Shown here one piece after another: positions 35,533-44,145 of a stretch of DNA of 64,000 nucleotides; positions within the stretch are counted from its first letter, which is position 1; each line of letters starts with the position of its first letter. The DNA lies in NCBI GenBank assembly GCA_040400085.1, contig JBBAQX010000019.1, positions 1-64,000 of the forward strand. The letters are read 5' to 3'. A model generated the notes under the pieces. It made no database searches. It was not told where the DNA came from and saw only the letters and a list, made by a program, of their open reading frames with translations. The translations under genes and the position numbers were made by a program. The stretch is from HNR sp040400085. GTDB lineage: Bacteria > Actinomycetota > Actinomycetes > Actinomycetales > Microbacteriaceae.

Positions 35533-36498
35533 ATGTCACATTTTTTGCAAGGATCAGCGTGGGGCGAGTTTCAGACAAGCCTGGGCCGAACCGTCGTCTC
35601 GGATTCCGGACAGGGCTGGAGCTATCTGGCAATTCTGGAAAAGGGAAAGATTAACTCTCGTTTGTACGCGCCGTATGGCCCCGTGCTGGAGTCGATCGAT
35701 GCGCTACCCGATGCGCTCGCGTCTCTCGCTCAGAACGCCAAGGAGCTGGGGGCGGCGTTTATTCGCGTCGAGCCCCTTGTCGCTGGGTACGACAGTGCCG
35801 GCTACGACAGTGCCGGTACAGGTGCCGCAGAGCTTGATAATGCTGTCATTGTGGCGCTCGAAGCAGCAGGCCTGCGCCGAACCAATCGTGTTCAGCCGGA
35901 ACAGACCTGGCGAATCGATCTGAGCCAAACCGAGGACGACATCCTGATGGGGATGTCCAAAACCGGCAGGAACCTCTATCGCAACTACGCCAAAAAGGGT
36001 CTGTCTATTCGCTCTAGCAGCGACCCTTCCGACGTTGATGTCCTGCTCAAGCTGATGAAGGGTGTCGCTGAGCAGGCCGGAATCACGCAGCATCCCGATA
36101 GCTACTTCCACGCACAGGTTTCTGCCCTTCTTCCCGGTGGGCACGGTCGCCTGTATTTCGTTGATTTCGAGGGGGAGCCTATCGCAGCATCCCTTGTTTA
36201 TGACGACAGCGAGCGCCGCTATTACGCTCACGCCGCCGCTGATTACGAGCATCGCCGTTTACATCCCGGGAACGTCTTGGTGACCCAAATGATGATGGAT
36301 GCTCATGAGCTAGGTAAGGCAGAGTTCGACTTCTACGGGGTTGCTCCTGCCGACGAACCTGAACACGCCTGGGCGGGGTTCAGCAAGTTTAAGCGCTCCT
36401 TCGGCGGGTACGATCACCACTTCGCGGGCGCGTGGGAGATGCCTGTCAATAAGCTGGGGTACTCGATGTATCGGATGCTGCGGCGCGTAACCGGGTAG
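35533..36498 (+). CDS. FemAB-family peptidoglycan bridge transferase (FemX-like)
   Basis: A 321-residue aminoacyl-tRNA-dependent transferase of the Fem family, which adds amino acids to the lipid II stem peptide. The double-GNAT fold is suggested by MSKTGRNLYRNYAKKGL in the middle, GEPIAASLVYDD and the C-terminal AWAGFSKFKRSFGGY. A GYDSA repeat is at residues 85-94. Which amino acid it adds cannot be told from sequence. It stands alone between the rnj terminator and ftsK. Confidence 0.85.
   Translation: MSHFLQGSAWGEFQTSLGRTVVSDSGQGWSYLAILEKGKINSRLYAPYGPVLESIDALPDALASLAQNAKELGAAFIRVEPLVAGYDSAGYDSAGTGAAELDNAVIVALEAAGLRRTNRVQPEQTWRIDLSQTEDDILMGMSKTGRNLYRNYAKKGLSIRSSSDPSDVDVLLKLMKGVAEQAGITQHPDSYFHAQVSALLPGGHGRLYFVDFEGEPIAASLVYDDSERRYYAHAAADYEHRRLHPGNVLVTQMMMDAHELGKAEFDFYGVAPADEPEHAWAGFSKFKRSFGGYDHHFAGAWEMPVNKLGYSMYRMLRRVTG
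35785..35814 (+). repeat. In-frame 15-bp tandem repeat in the femX-like gene
   Basis: Two units of GGsTACGACAGTGCC (35785 and 35800) encode GYDSA-GYDSA. Confidence 0.8.
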
Positions 36499-36571
36499 CC
36501 TCCATATACCCCGAGAAGTCGCGGAATTTCCACACGCCGAGCCTCTAAACGGCTTGTGTCGGACGTGACCT

Positions 36572-36578
36572 GTATTCT
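36572..36578 (+). promoter_or_regulatory. Candidate -10 box of ftsK
   Basis: TATTCT (36573-36578) ends 7 nt before ATG 36586 and there is no Shine-Dalgarno, consistent with leaderless transcription from this ATG. Confidence 0.4.
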
Positions 36579-36585
36579 GTCACGC

Positions 36586-39561
36586 ATGGCCACAAAACCA
36601 ACGTCCTCTGGGCGATCAGCGTCATCGCGCGGATCGTCGGACAAGACCCCCGCGACTAAGAAGACCCCGCGGACATCCTCGGCGACGGCAAAAACGACCG
36701 CTTTCGTTGCGGAGGAGACCCCCGGCATCCTCTCGCGAATGTGGTTGGCAACGGCTCACGGCATCGGGGGGCTCTGCCGCGCGTTTCGGGTCGAGCGGAT
36801 GGATCCTGAGGAACGCCGCGACGGTATACCTCTTTTGCTAATTGTTCTGGCAATCGCCGGCGCTATTATCGAGTGGTTTCTCGTGGGGAACGCGGTCGCC
36901 CTGCAGATCGACGCGTGGAGCTTCGGCGGGCTCTTCGGGCGCGTTGCGTTTGGCCTTCCCGTCGTTATGGTTTTTTTCGCCCTGTGGCTGTTTAATAACC
37001 CCAGCAGCGTCCACGATAACCGCAGAATTGCGATCGGTATTGCCCTGATGCTGCTCAGCGTTTCGGGGCTGTGCCATCTCTTCGGCGGGCAACCTGCGCC
37101 GAGCGAGGGAATGCTCAAACTTGCCTCCGCCGGCGGGCTTCTGGGGTGGATGATCGCGGCACCTCTTATCGCCGTCATCACCGGTATCGGTGCGGGCGTC
37201 GTCATTATTCTTCTTCTGGTCTTGTCGCTATTCATCGTCACGAAGACCCCGCCCAATCGCGTAGCACAGCGGGTTCGTGAGGCTTATTCATACCTTTTTG
37301 GCACTATTCCCGATGACGAGAATCAGGCAGCGTCTGATTTGCCGGAGGCGTCTCAGAAAAAGACAGCGGCTGAGAAACGAGCGGAGAAGAAATCGTCCGC
37401 GGCTTCGGGCGATACTGAACTGACCGATTTCTTTGACGTGGAATCTGAGACGCCTGCCGGCGGTGAGTTGCCGTGGTGGAGACGAAATTCGAGCCAGCGC
37501 GAGGAAGATCCGGATTACGATCCGTCAACGGTCGCGGAAGCAGTGACCGACGTTCTCGGTGCGGCTGGCACGGGAGCCAAGGGGTTTGACTCGGCTCTCG
37601 AACAGGAAACAACCGTTCTTGGTGTGGGCCCTGACGGTTATCCGACGGATGTGCTGAACGATCTCGAACGGGCGGAAGAGTCCCTGAGCGCCCAGAATAT
37701 TCTCGGATCCGCGTCCGGTTTGGGAGATGATACGGGCCAAACCTCTTTCGACGGTATCGAACCGGTGAGCGACGAACCTATTCCGCGCCCTCTGATGGCT
37801 GTCGATGCGGACTCCAGCATCGATGCCGTCCCAGCCGAGCAACGAGAGTATACGCTTCCGTCCCCGTCTTCGTTGGAGCTAGGAACTCCCTCAAAGGCTC
37901 GATCCCAGGCAAACGACGACATCGTCGCCTCGATCACCTCCGTGCTTGCCCAATTCAAGGTTGATGCTGCGGTGACCGGTTTCTCCCGGGGGCCAACAGT
38001 GACCCGATACGAGATTGAGCTCGGACCTGGTGTCAAAGTTGAGCGGGTTACCGCGCTGAGCAAGAACCTGTCTTACGCGGTCGCGAGCAACGAGGTGCGC
38101 ATCCTCTCGCCCATCCCAGGCAAGAGCGCGATCGGGGTCGAGATTCCGAATACCGACCGCGAGACTGTCTCTCTTGGAGATGTGCTGCGCTCTCCCATCG
38201 CGACGAAAAGCACGCATCCCCTCACTATCGGAGTTGGGAAAGACGTCGAGGGCGGATTCGTCGTTGCCAACCTTGCCAAGATGCCCCACCTTTTGGTTGC
38301 AGGTTCCACCGGATCCGGTAAGTCGAGCTTTATTAACTCGATGGTTACCAGCCTTCTCATGAAGTCAACGCCGGCCGACGTGCGCATGGTTCTTGTCGAC
38401 CCCAAGAGGGTTGAGCTCACCGCGTATCAGGGGGTTCCCCACCTGATAACGCCCATCATCACCAATCCCAAGAAGGCGGCGGAGGCGCTGCAATGGGTGG
38501 TGAAAGAGATGGATATGCGCTACGACGACCTCCAAAGCTTCGGGTTCAGGCATATCGATGATTTCAACTCTGCCGTGCGAAAGGGCGAGCTCGTTCTGCC
38601 CCCGGGAAGTGAGCGCAAGCTCAAACCGTACCCGTACCTCCTTGTCGTCGTGGACGAGCTCGCCGACCTCATGATGGTGGCCCCTCGCGATGTGGAAGAC
38701 TCCATCGTGCGTATCACTCAGCTTGCGCGTGCAGCCGGAATCCATCTGGTTCTTGCTACCCAGCGGCCTAGCGTCGACGTTGTCACCGGACTGATCAAGG
38801 CAAACGTTCCGAGCCGGCTCGCATTTGCAGTGGCGAGCGTCACCGACTCCCGCGTCATTCTTGACCAACCAGGCGCCGATAAACTTATCGGCCAGGGCGA
38901 CGGGCTCTTCCTGCCGATGGGGGAGTCGAAGGCCATGCGCGTCCAGGGTGCCTGGGTCAGCGAAGAAGAAATCGAACGAGTCGTGCGGCATGTGAAGGGC
39001 CAGGCCATTCCCGAGTACCGCCAGGATGTTGCGGCTGCGTCGGTCAGGAAAGACATCGATTCGGATATCGGGGATGACCTCGAAGTGCTTCTCGCCGCTG
39101 CCGAACTGGTGATTTCTACCCAATTCGGCTCAACCTCCATGCTTCAGCGCAAGCTCAGGGTCGGATTTGCAAAGGCGGGGCGGCTGATGGACCTGCTCGA
39201 ATCGCGCGAGATCGTCGGACCCTCCGAGGGGTCGAAGGCGCGTGACGTCCTCGTGACGCAGGAAGACCTTCCCCGAGTGCTGGCCAAGCTGCGCGGGGAG
39301 GAGAGTGCTCCCGCTGCTCCTGCTGCTCCCGCCTTCGCGGCTAACCCGGAACCGGTGGCTCCTGTTCATCCTGTTGCGCCGGCTGTTACTCCCGTCGAAT
39401 CTGTGTCCCCGAGCCCGGACTTCCAAGACACGGATGCCTACTCTGAGCAGGATTTTGATTTCACCCGCGCGCTCAACGTTCCGGACGCGGTCGACTACCA
39501 TGACGGCGACGATGATGGCGACTCTAGCGAGGATGCCTGGAATCTCACCGGCAGGAACTAA
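36586..39561 (+). CDS. ftsK: DNA translocase FtsK/SpoIIIE
   Basis: FtsK is the septum-located hexameric motor that pumps chromosome ends and promotes dimer resolution. The 991-residue protein has a basic, serine- and threonine-rich N-terminus (1-60), four membrane segments (about 75-215), a variable linker (about 230-440), then the motor: Walker A GSTGSGKSSFINS near 572 and Walker B LLVVVDELADLMM near 685. The winged-helix gamma domain (STSMLQRKLRVGFAKAGRLMDLLE, near 845-868) reads polar KOPS sequences. A proline- and acidic-rich tail follows. ATG 36586 is preferred over GTG 36556 because of the spaced -10 box. Confidence 0.95.
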   Translation: MATKPTSSGRSASSRGSSDKTPATKKTPRTSSATAKTTAFVAEETPGILSRMWLATAHGIGGLCRAFRVERMDPEERRDGIPLLLIVLAIAGAIIEWFLVGNAVALQIDAWSFGGLFGRVAFGLPVVMVFFALWLFNNPSSVHDNRRIAIGIALMLLSVSGLCHLFGGQPAPSEGMLKLASAGGLLGWMIAAPLIAVITGIGAGVVIILLLVLSLFIVTKTPPNRVAQRVREAYSYLFGTIPDDENQAASDLPEASQKKTAAEKRAEKKSSAASGDTELTDFFDVESETPAGGELPWWRRNSSQREEDPDYDPSTVAEAVTDVLGAAGTGAKGFDSALEQETTVLGVGPDGYPTDVLNDLERAEESLSAQNILGSASGLGDDTGQTSFDGIEPVSDEPIPRPLMAVDADSSIDAVPAEQREYTLPSPSSLELGTPSKARSQANDDIVASITSVLAQFKVDAAVTGFSRGPTVTRYEIELGPGVKVERVTALSKNLSYAVASNEVRILSPIPGKSAIGVEIPNTDRETVSLGDVLRSPIATKSTHPLTIGVGKDVEGGFVVANLAKMPHLLVAGSTGSGKSSFINSMVTSLLMKSTPADVRMVLVDPKRVELTAYQGVPHLITPIITNPKKAAEALQWVVKEMDMRYDDLQSFGFRHIDDFNSAVRKGELVLPPGSERKLKPYPYLLVVVDELADLMMVAPRDVEDSIVRITQLARAAGIHLVLATQRPSVDVVTGLIKANVPSRLAFAVASVTDSRVILDQPGADKLIGQGDGLFLPMGESKAMRVQGAWVSEEEIERVVRHVKGQAIPEYRQDVAAASVRKDIDSDIGDDLEVLLAAAELVISTQFGSTSMLQRKLRVGFAKAGRLMDLLESREIVGPSEGSKARDVLVTQEDLPRVLAKLRGEESAPAAPAAPAFAANPEPVAPVHPVAPAVTPVESVSPSPDFQDTDAYSEQDFDFTRALNVPDAVDYHDGDDDGDSSEDAWNLTGRN

Positions 39562-39614
39562 GCCCGCTAGATTCTGCGGAAATACCGTACACTAACCCTA
39601 AAACCGAGGAGGCG

Positions 39615-40589
39615 ATGGTGCGATTCGATCTGCCGCTCGAGCAACTGCACACGTACCGTCCTGCAATTACCGAGCCACAAGACTTCGACAGCTTTTGGGC
39701 GAATACCCTTGCTGAGGCCCGCGCCTTCAATACCCCGGTTACTATTACGCCCGTTGACACACCCTTGGCCTTGCTAGATGTCTATGACATTGTGTTTCCG
39801 GGTTTCGGCGGGCATCCCGTTCACGCCTGGTACCTGCTACCCAAAGACTGCGAGGGTGAGCTCACAACCGTAATCACATATAACGGCTACGGTGGAGGCC
39901 GCGGGCTTCCCCACGAGCGACTCGAGTGGGTGAATGCCGGCTACGCCTATCTCTTCATGGACACTCGAGGGCAGGGCAGCGGGTGGGGCTCCGGCGGTGC
40001 GACTGCCGATCCCGTCGGTTCCGGCCCAAGCACGCCCGGCTTCATGACGCAGGGGATAGAATCGCCCGAAACCTATTATTATCGCCGCGTGTACACCGAC
40101 GCGGTTCGCCTGATCGATGCCGCACGTAACCTCGATAACGTGGATGCCTCACGCATTATCGTAAGCGGCAGTAGCCAGGGCGGTGGCCTCGCGATTGCCG
40201 CTGCTGGTTTATCGGATAGCGTGATAGCAGCGCTTCCCGATGTACCATTCCTGCAGCACTTCGGTCGGGCCGTGGGCCTCACGAACGAATATCCGTATCA
40301 GGAGGTCGTGACGTATCTGTCCGTGCATCGTGATCGAGTCGGGCAGTCTTTTGAAACACTGAATTACTTCGACGGTCTCCACTTTGCGGCGAGGGCCGCA
40401 ATGCCGGCACTGTTCTCCACCGGTCTCCACGATGGCGTATGCCCGCCCTCGACCGTTTTCGCATCACGGAATGCGTGGGCAGGCGATGCCGACATCGAAG
40501 TCTATCCGTTCAACCAGCACGAGGGCGGGCGAGACCACCACTGGTTGCGGCAGTGCGAATGGCTGCGCGAGCGCGGGCTTGACGCTTGA
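39615..40589 (+). CDS. Acetyl xylan esterase/cephalosporin deacetylase, CE7
   Basis: A 324-residue alpha/beta-hydrolase of the CE7 family, which deacetylates short sugar chains and cephalosporins. The nucleophile elbow is GSSQGG, the acid is in LHDGVCPPST and the histidine in NQHEGG; the RGQG motif (MDTRGQGSGWG) is also present. GAGGAGG precedes ATG 39615. There is no signal peptide, so the enzyme is cytoplasmic. A 7-bp tandem repeat spans the stop codon. Confidence 0.92.
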   Translation: MVRFDLPLEQLHTYRPAITEPQDFDSFWANTLAEARAFNTPVTITPVDTPLALLDVYDIVFPGFGGHPVHAWYLLPKDCEGELTTVITYNGYGGGRGLPHERLEWVNAGYAYLFMDTRGQGSGWGSGGATADPVGSGPSTPGFMTQGIESPETYYYRRVYTDAVRLIDAARNLDNVDASRIIVSGSSQGGGLAIAAAGLSDSVIAALPDVPFLQHFGRAVGLTNEYPYQEVVTYLSVHRDRVGQSFETLNYFDGLHFAARAAMPALFSTGLHDGVCPPSTVFASRNAWAGDADIEVYPFNQHEGGRDHHWLRQCEWLRERGLDA

Positions 40590-40604
40590 CGCCTGACGCC
40601 TGAC
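40577..40604 (+). repeat. 7-bp tandem repeat across the esterase stop codon
   Basis: Four units of GCyTGAC start at 40577, 40584, 40591 and 40598. The TGA within the second unit (40587-40589) is the stop codon of the esterase gene. Confidence 0.85.
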
Positions 40605-40639
40605 CCGGGCCGGTGCTGTGTTTGGGACGGCGGGCGCAG

Positions 40640-40645
40640 TAGACT
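40640..40645 (+). promoter_or_regulatory. Candidate -10 box of pgsA
   Basis: TAGACT ends 6 nt before GTG 40652 and no Shine-Dalgarno is present, suggesting a leaderless transcript. Confidence 0.45.
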
Positions 40646-40651
40646 CGCAGT

Positions 40652-41251
40652 GTGTCCGCAGAATCGTTAGTCCCCGCATCCCGTCCATCGAATTTGAACG
40701 CTCCGAACATCATCACGATCGTGCGGATGCTGCTGACACCGTTCTGCATGTGGCTCGTGCTCGTGGGGGGAGGCGCGCCCGATGCTTATCGCTGGTGGGG
40801 TGCGGCACTGTTTATCTTCGCGATTGCCACCGACTGGGTAGATGGGTTTTTGGCCCGCCGGTATAACCAGGTCACGGACCTGGGTAAGCTACTCGACCCG
40901 ATTGCCGACAAACTGCTCACGGGGGCTGCCCTTGTCTGCCTCTCGATTCTGGCGGAGTTGCCGTGGTGGGTAACTATCCTGATCCTTATCAGGGAGTGGG
41001 GGATCACCGTTGATCGGTTGATTCGTGCGAATAGCCATGTTGTCATCGCCGCAGCCTGGTTGGGTAAGCTCAAAACGTTTATGCAGGCGATTGCGATTTC
41101 GCTCGCGCTGCTTCCGCTGTCCTCGATCTGGGGAGACTGGGTCGAACCTGTCAATATCGTCACCATGAGCCTGGCCTTTATTCTCACCGTCGTGAGCGGG
41201 CTCGACTATGTGCGAACTGCGCTGAAGGCAGGTAAGAATGCTCGCGACTGA
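40652..41251 (+). CDS. pgsA: CDP-diacylglycerol-glycerol-3-P phosphatidyltransferase
   Basis: PgsA makes phosphatidylglycerol phosphate at the membrane. The 199-residue protein has several membrane helices and the CDP-alcohol motif D-G-x2-A-R-x8-G-x3-D-x3-D, seen in DGFLARRYNQVTDLGKLLD and the following PIAD. The family also includes phosphatidylinositol-phosphate synthases, but the link with cinA and clgR matches the actinobacterial pgsA locus. It overlaps cinA by 14 bp. Confidence 0.9.
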   Translation: MSAESLVPASRPSNLNAPNIITIVRMLLTPFCMWLVLVGGGAPDAYRWWGAALFIFAIATDWVDGFLARRYNQVTDLGKLLDPIADKLLTGAALVCLSILAELPWWVTILILIREWGITVDRLIRANSHVVIAAAWLGKLKTFMQAIAISLALLPLSSIWGDWVEPVNIVTMSLAFILTVVSGLDYVRTALKAGKNARD

Positions 41252-41777
41252 CCCGGTTGGTGGCGTTCCTGAGTCTCTTGCCGGGCAGGTCATCCTTCTC
41301 GCGAAAATGATGGATGCGCGGATCGCGACGGCCGAATCACTTACCGGGGGACTGCTCGCTTCTGCTCTCGTGGATGTGTCGGGGGCATCTGCTGTTTTTA
41401 ACGGGGGAGTGGTTACCTATAACACCGAGCTGAAGGCCAGTATCCTGGGGGTTGACGAACGGTTGCTCAGGGAGAGTGGCCCCGTTCATCCGCGGGTAGC
41501 AGAGATGATGGCTGAGGGAGTGCGCATTCGCTGCGCTGTTGGCGGTGTTCCTGCGACAATCGGTGTGGCCACGACGGGCGTCGCGGGACCGGACTCTGAT
41601 GAGGCTACCGGGCAGCCCGCCGGAATTGTGTATCTAGGTGTATCAAGCGATTCTGGTACGAGACACATTGCGCTGTCACTGGTAGGGGGTCGGACAGAAA
41701 TTCGGAGTCAGACGGTTGCCAATGCGCTCTTCGCGTTGTTGGATGAATTAAAAAATAACAAGAATTCAACGCATTAA
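41238..41777 (+). CDS. cinA: CinA-type nicotinamide-nucleotide amidase
   Basis: A 179-residue protein equal to the C-terminal CinA domain, which deamidates NMN to NaMN in NAD recycling. Family motifs are RIATAESLTGGLLASALVDV, GGVVTYNTELKASILGV and GVATTGVAGPD. The N-terminal CinA domain is absent, as is usual in many bacteria. It overlaps pgsA and precedes clgR, the order found in mycobacteria and relatives. Confidence 0.92.
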   Translation: MLATDPVGGVPESLAGQVILLAKMMDARIATAESLTGGLLASALVDVSGASAVFNGGVVTYNTELKASILGVDERLLRESGPVHPRVAEMMAEGVRIRCAVGGVPATIGVATTGVAGPDSDEATGQPAGIVYLGVSSDSGTRHIALSLVGGRTEIRSQTVANALFALLDELKNNKNSTH

Positions 41778-41925
41778 CACGAGTTGGGAATAAGAAATAT
41801 CAAATACTGGTTACATTCGATGACACTTTCACCATTTGTACAGTGATATTGGTTAGAGTTGTCAATAGAATTATCGCAACCGTGATATTCTGAGAATTTG
41901 AATTGCTGATCTAAGGAGGGTGAAC
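41778..41925 (+). promoter_or_regulatory. AT-rich leader upstream of clgR
   Basis: A 148-bp AT-rich gap with several TATTCT/TGATATT-like hexamers (such as TGATATTCT near 41883). The promoter cannot be fixed by eye. No CGC-N-GCG ClgR-type operator was recognised. AGGAGG at 41914-41919 serves GTG 41926. Confidence 0.4.
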
Positions 41926-42249
41926 GTGGTTCTCGTACGTCAGGAAATTGGTGACGTCCTTCGTGATTTTCGCCTTCAGAAAGGTCGCACTCTGCGCCAG
42001 GTAGCCGGTGACGCTAGCGTTGCTCTAGGGTACTTGAGTGAGGTAGAGCGCGGACAGAAGGAAGCCTCGAGTGAGATTCTTGCCGCCGTGGCGGATGCTC
42101 TTGGGACTCCGCTGTCCATCATTATGAGCGAAGTCAGTGGACGTTTGGCCGTGATGGAAGGGCTGAATCCGGTTACCGGTAACAGCGTTCCCGACACGGT
42201 TCCGGCTGATCTTGTTGCCGGTTTTGATTCGGGTCTTGTTCGACGCTGA
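41926..42249 (+). CDS. clgR: ClgR-like helix-turn-helix regulator
   Basis: A 107-residue XRE-family protein. The helix-turn-helix is RLQKGRTLRQVAGDASVALG then YLSEVERGQKEAS. In actinobacteria ClgR, encoded next to cinA/pgsA and recA, activates clp protease genes under stress. GTG 41926 is chosen because AGGAGG lies 6 nt upstream; GTG 41920 abuts that site. The C-terminal VPADLVAGFDSGLVRR is short and may act as a degradation tag (inference). Confidence 0.88.
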   Translation: MVLVRQEIGDVLRDFRLQKGRTLRQVAGDASVALGYLSEVERGQKEASSEILAAVADALGTPLSIIMSEVSGRLAVMEGLNPVTGNSVPDTVPADLVAGFDSGLVRR

Positions 42250-42273
42250 AAATAACGCAGTGGTCGGTGTGCC

Positions 42274-42492
42274 ATGCGTTTGAGTGAGTTTCGGTTTGCA
42301 ATTACCGAAGAGTTTGGGCACGGTTACGGTCAGATCGTTGTGAACGATCTCGTCGTAACGGAGCTCGGTAGCCGTACTGTGAATCAGGCGATCGATGCTG
42401 GTGTGGCAGTCGATGATGTGTGGTTGGCTTTGTGTCGCGAGATGGATGTTCCACCGGAGCGTTGGCATGGCAGAGGCCGCCCAAAGAAGTAG
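42274..42492 (+). CDS. DUF3046 family protein
   Basis: A 72-residue protein of unknown function found next to recA in many actinobacteria. It has MRLSEFR at the start and the conserved VWLALCREMDVPPERWHGRG near the end. It follows clgR after 24 bp and precedes a terminator hairpin. The Shine-Dalgarno is weak. Confidence 0.88.
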   Translation: MRLSEFRFAITEEFGHGYGQIVVNDLVVTELGSRTVNQAIDAGVAVDDVWLALCREMDVPPERWHGRGRPKK

Positions 42493-42508
42493 ACAGATCA
42501 GAGCGATG

Positions 42509-42550
42509 AGCGCCTGTACTCCTATCCGGGTACGGGCGCTGTCGTGTTTT
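42509..42550 (+). terminator. Terminator after DUF3046
   Basis: AGCGCCTGTAC (42509-42519) pairs with GTACGGGCGCT (42530-42540) with one G-U pair. GTCGTGTTTT follows. Confidence 0.7.
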
Positions 42551-42578
42551 GGTTGGGTCTTGCCCTGATCTTGATTTA

Positions 42579-42638
42579 GGCCTGGCTTGTTCCGTTCGGC
42601 ACACCGGATCTGATGGGCCGAACGGAACAAGCCAGGCC
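42579..42638. other. Perfect 22-bp inverted repeat upstream of recA
   Basis: Arms at 42579-42600 and 42617-42638 are perfectly complementary (GGCCTGGCTTG...TTCGGC), with a 16-nt loop. There is no T-run after it on the plus strand. It could be a second terminator, a MITE-like remnant or a structural element. Together with 42509-42550 and the recA promoter it accounts for most of the 470-bp gap. Confidence 0.85.
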
Positions 42639-42725
42639 CAAACGTTTCATGTGGGAGAAGACGATTTCTTGCCCTTGTGGTTGCTGATGGTTCTGTTTTG
42701 TGTTCGACACGCGCGCGGTGGATTC

Positions 42726-42750
42726 GAATATGTGTTCTATGAGTGATAGT
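42726..42750 (+). promoter_or_regulatory. recA promoter with LexA-box-like site
   Basis: GAAT-ATGT-GTTC (42726-42737) matches the actinobacterial SOS box GAAC-N4-GTTC with one change. It lies just upstream of GATAGT (42745-42750), a plausible -10. The recA leader would then be about 200 nt with no gene in it. Confidence 0.65.
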
Positions 42751-42962
42751 CTCCTCAACAGGGCGAATTTATCCCCGTTATATATGTATTGTCAGGTTCA
42801 TCGATTCAGTGTCGGTGGTTGGGTTTACGGTTTGTAACTAGGACGAATGATCGCCAACGCCTTGTCGTTAGCTCGCAGAAAATTTCCGGTTTTCTGTATG
42901 CGCGGCAGCCTGTGGGCACAACATTTGCGACACCCGTCGCCCGTAACAATAAGGAGAACATC

Positions 42963-44036
42963 ATGGCTTCAGCAACAGATCGCGAGAAGGCTCTCGAAAC
43001 AGCTCTCGCGCAGATTGATCGTCAATTCGGTAAGGGCTCAGTGATGCGCCTCGGCAGTGACGAACGGGCGCCGGTAGAGGTGATTCCCACCGGTTCGATT
43101 GCGTTGGATGTCGCGCTCGGCATTGGCGGGCTGCCTCGCGGTCGCATCATCGAGATTTACGGGCCCGAATCTTCGGGTAAAACTACTCTTACTTTGCATG
43201 CGATTGCGAATGCTCAGCGTGCCGGAGGAATCGCCGCGTTCATCGACGCCGAGCATGCGCTCGACCCTGAATACGCAAAGAAGCTTGGTGTCGATATCGA
43301 TGCCCTACTCGTATCTCAGCCGGATACGGGTGAGCAAGCCCTTGAAATTGCGGATATGCTCGTGCGCTCGGGGTCGATTGACCTCATCGTGATCGACTCG
43401 GTGGCCGCGCTTGTGCCTCGTGCCGAGATCGAGGGAGATATGGGGGACTCGCACGTTGGTCTCCAGGCCCGACTCATGTCACAGGCCCTGCGTAAGCTCA
43501 CCGGTGGTCTTAACCAGACGAAGACTACGATGATCTTCATCAACCAGCTGCGCGAAAAAATTGGTGTCTTCTTCGGTAGCCCGGAGACAACCGCCGGCGG
43601 AAAGGCCCTCAAATTCTATGCTTCGGTTCGGCTTGATATCCGTCGCATCGAAACCCTCAAGGAGGGTACGGATGCGGTCGGTAACCGTACCCGCGTTAAG
43701 GTCGTGAAGAACAAGATGGCTCCGCCCTTCAAGCAGGCCGAATTTGACATCTTATACGGCGTGGGAATCTCCCGCGAGGGAAGCCTCATCGACTTTGGTG
43801 TCGAACACGAAATCGTCAAGAAGAGCGGCTCGTGGTACACCTACGACGGTGATCAGCTGGGTCAGGGTAAGGAAAATGCCCGCCGCTTGCTCATCGAAAA
43901 CGCCTCGATCGCCAATGAAATTGAAGCCAAGATTAAGGCAAAACTAGGAATAGGCGAGGCAGCGGCCGAGTCCGAGGCGGCAGCCGATGCTCCCGTTCCG
44001 TTGGAAAAGAAGGTAGCGGCTAAGCGGGGAGCTTAG
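42963..44036 (+). CDS. recA: Recombinase RecA
   Basis: RecA forms nucleoprotein filaments, pairs homologous DNA and triggers LexA self-cleavage. The 357-residue protein has Walker A GPESSGKTT at 67-75, LIVIDSVAALVPRAEIEGD (Walker B and loop L1), and FINQLREKIGVFFGSPETT (loop L2). The tail is alanine- and glutamate-rich ending in lysines. ATG 42963 has AAGGAG about 7 nt upstream; a longer frame from 42789 is rejected. No intein is present. Confidence 0.98.
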   Translation: MASATDREKALETALAQIDRQFGKGSVMRLGSDERAPVEVIPTGSIALDVALGIGGLPRGRIIEIYGPESSGKTTLTLHAIANAQRAGGIAAFIDAEHALDPEYAKKLGVDIDALLVSQPDTGEQALEIADMLVRSGSIDLIVIDSVAALVPRAEIEGDMGDSHVGLQARLMSQALRKLTGGLNQTKTTMIFINQLREKIGVFFGSPETTAGGKALKFYASVRLDIRRIETLKEGTDAVGNRTRVKVVKNKMAPPFKQAEFDILYGVGISREGSLIDFGVEHEIVKKSGSWYTYDGDQLGQGKENARRLLIENASIANEIEAKIKAKLGIGEAAAESEAAADAPVPLEKKVAAKRGA

Positions 44037-44059
44037 AGCTAGCTGATTACTCACCCCAT

Positions 44060-44099
44060 CAGACGAGGCCGGGAAGATTTCTCGCTCCGGCCTCGTCTG
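44060..44099 (+). terminator. recA-recX intercistronic hairpin
   Basis: CAGACGAGGCCGG (44060-44072) pairs perfectly with CCGGCCTCGTCTG (44087-44099), 14-nt loop, no T-run. It probably lowers read-through from recA into recX. Confidence 0.65.
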
Positions 44100-44145
44100 A
44101 GACGTACCCAAAACTACCCGATTCAGATGAATAGAGGACACCATC

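Noticed and set aside
42549..42746. 65-residue frame between DUF3046 and recA
   Set aside because: It runs through the 22-bp inverted repeat and the recA promoter and has no ribosome site.
42789..42962. N-terminal extension of recA
   Set aside because: The ATG at 42963 has AAGGAG and gives the conserved RecA start; the extension lies in the promoter-leader region.
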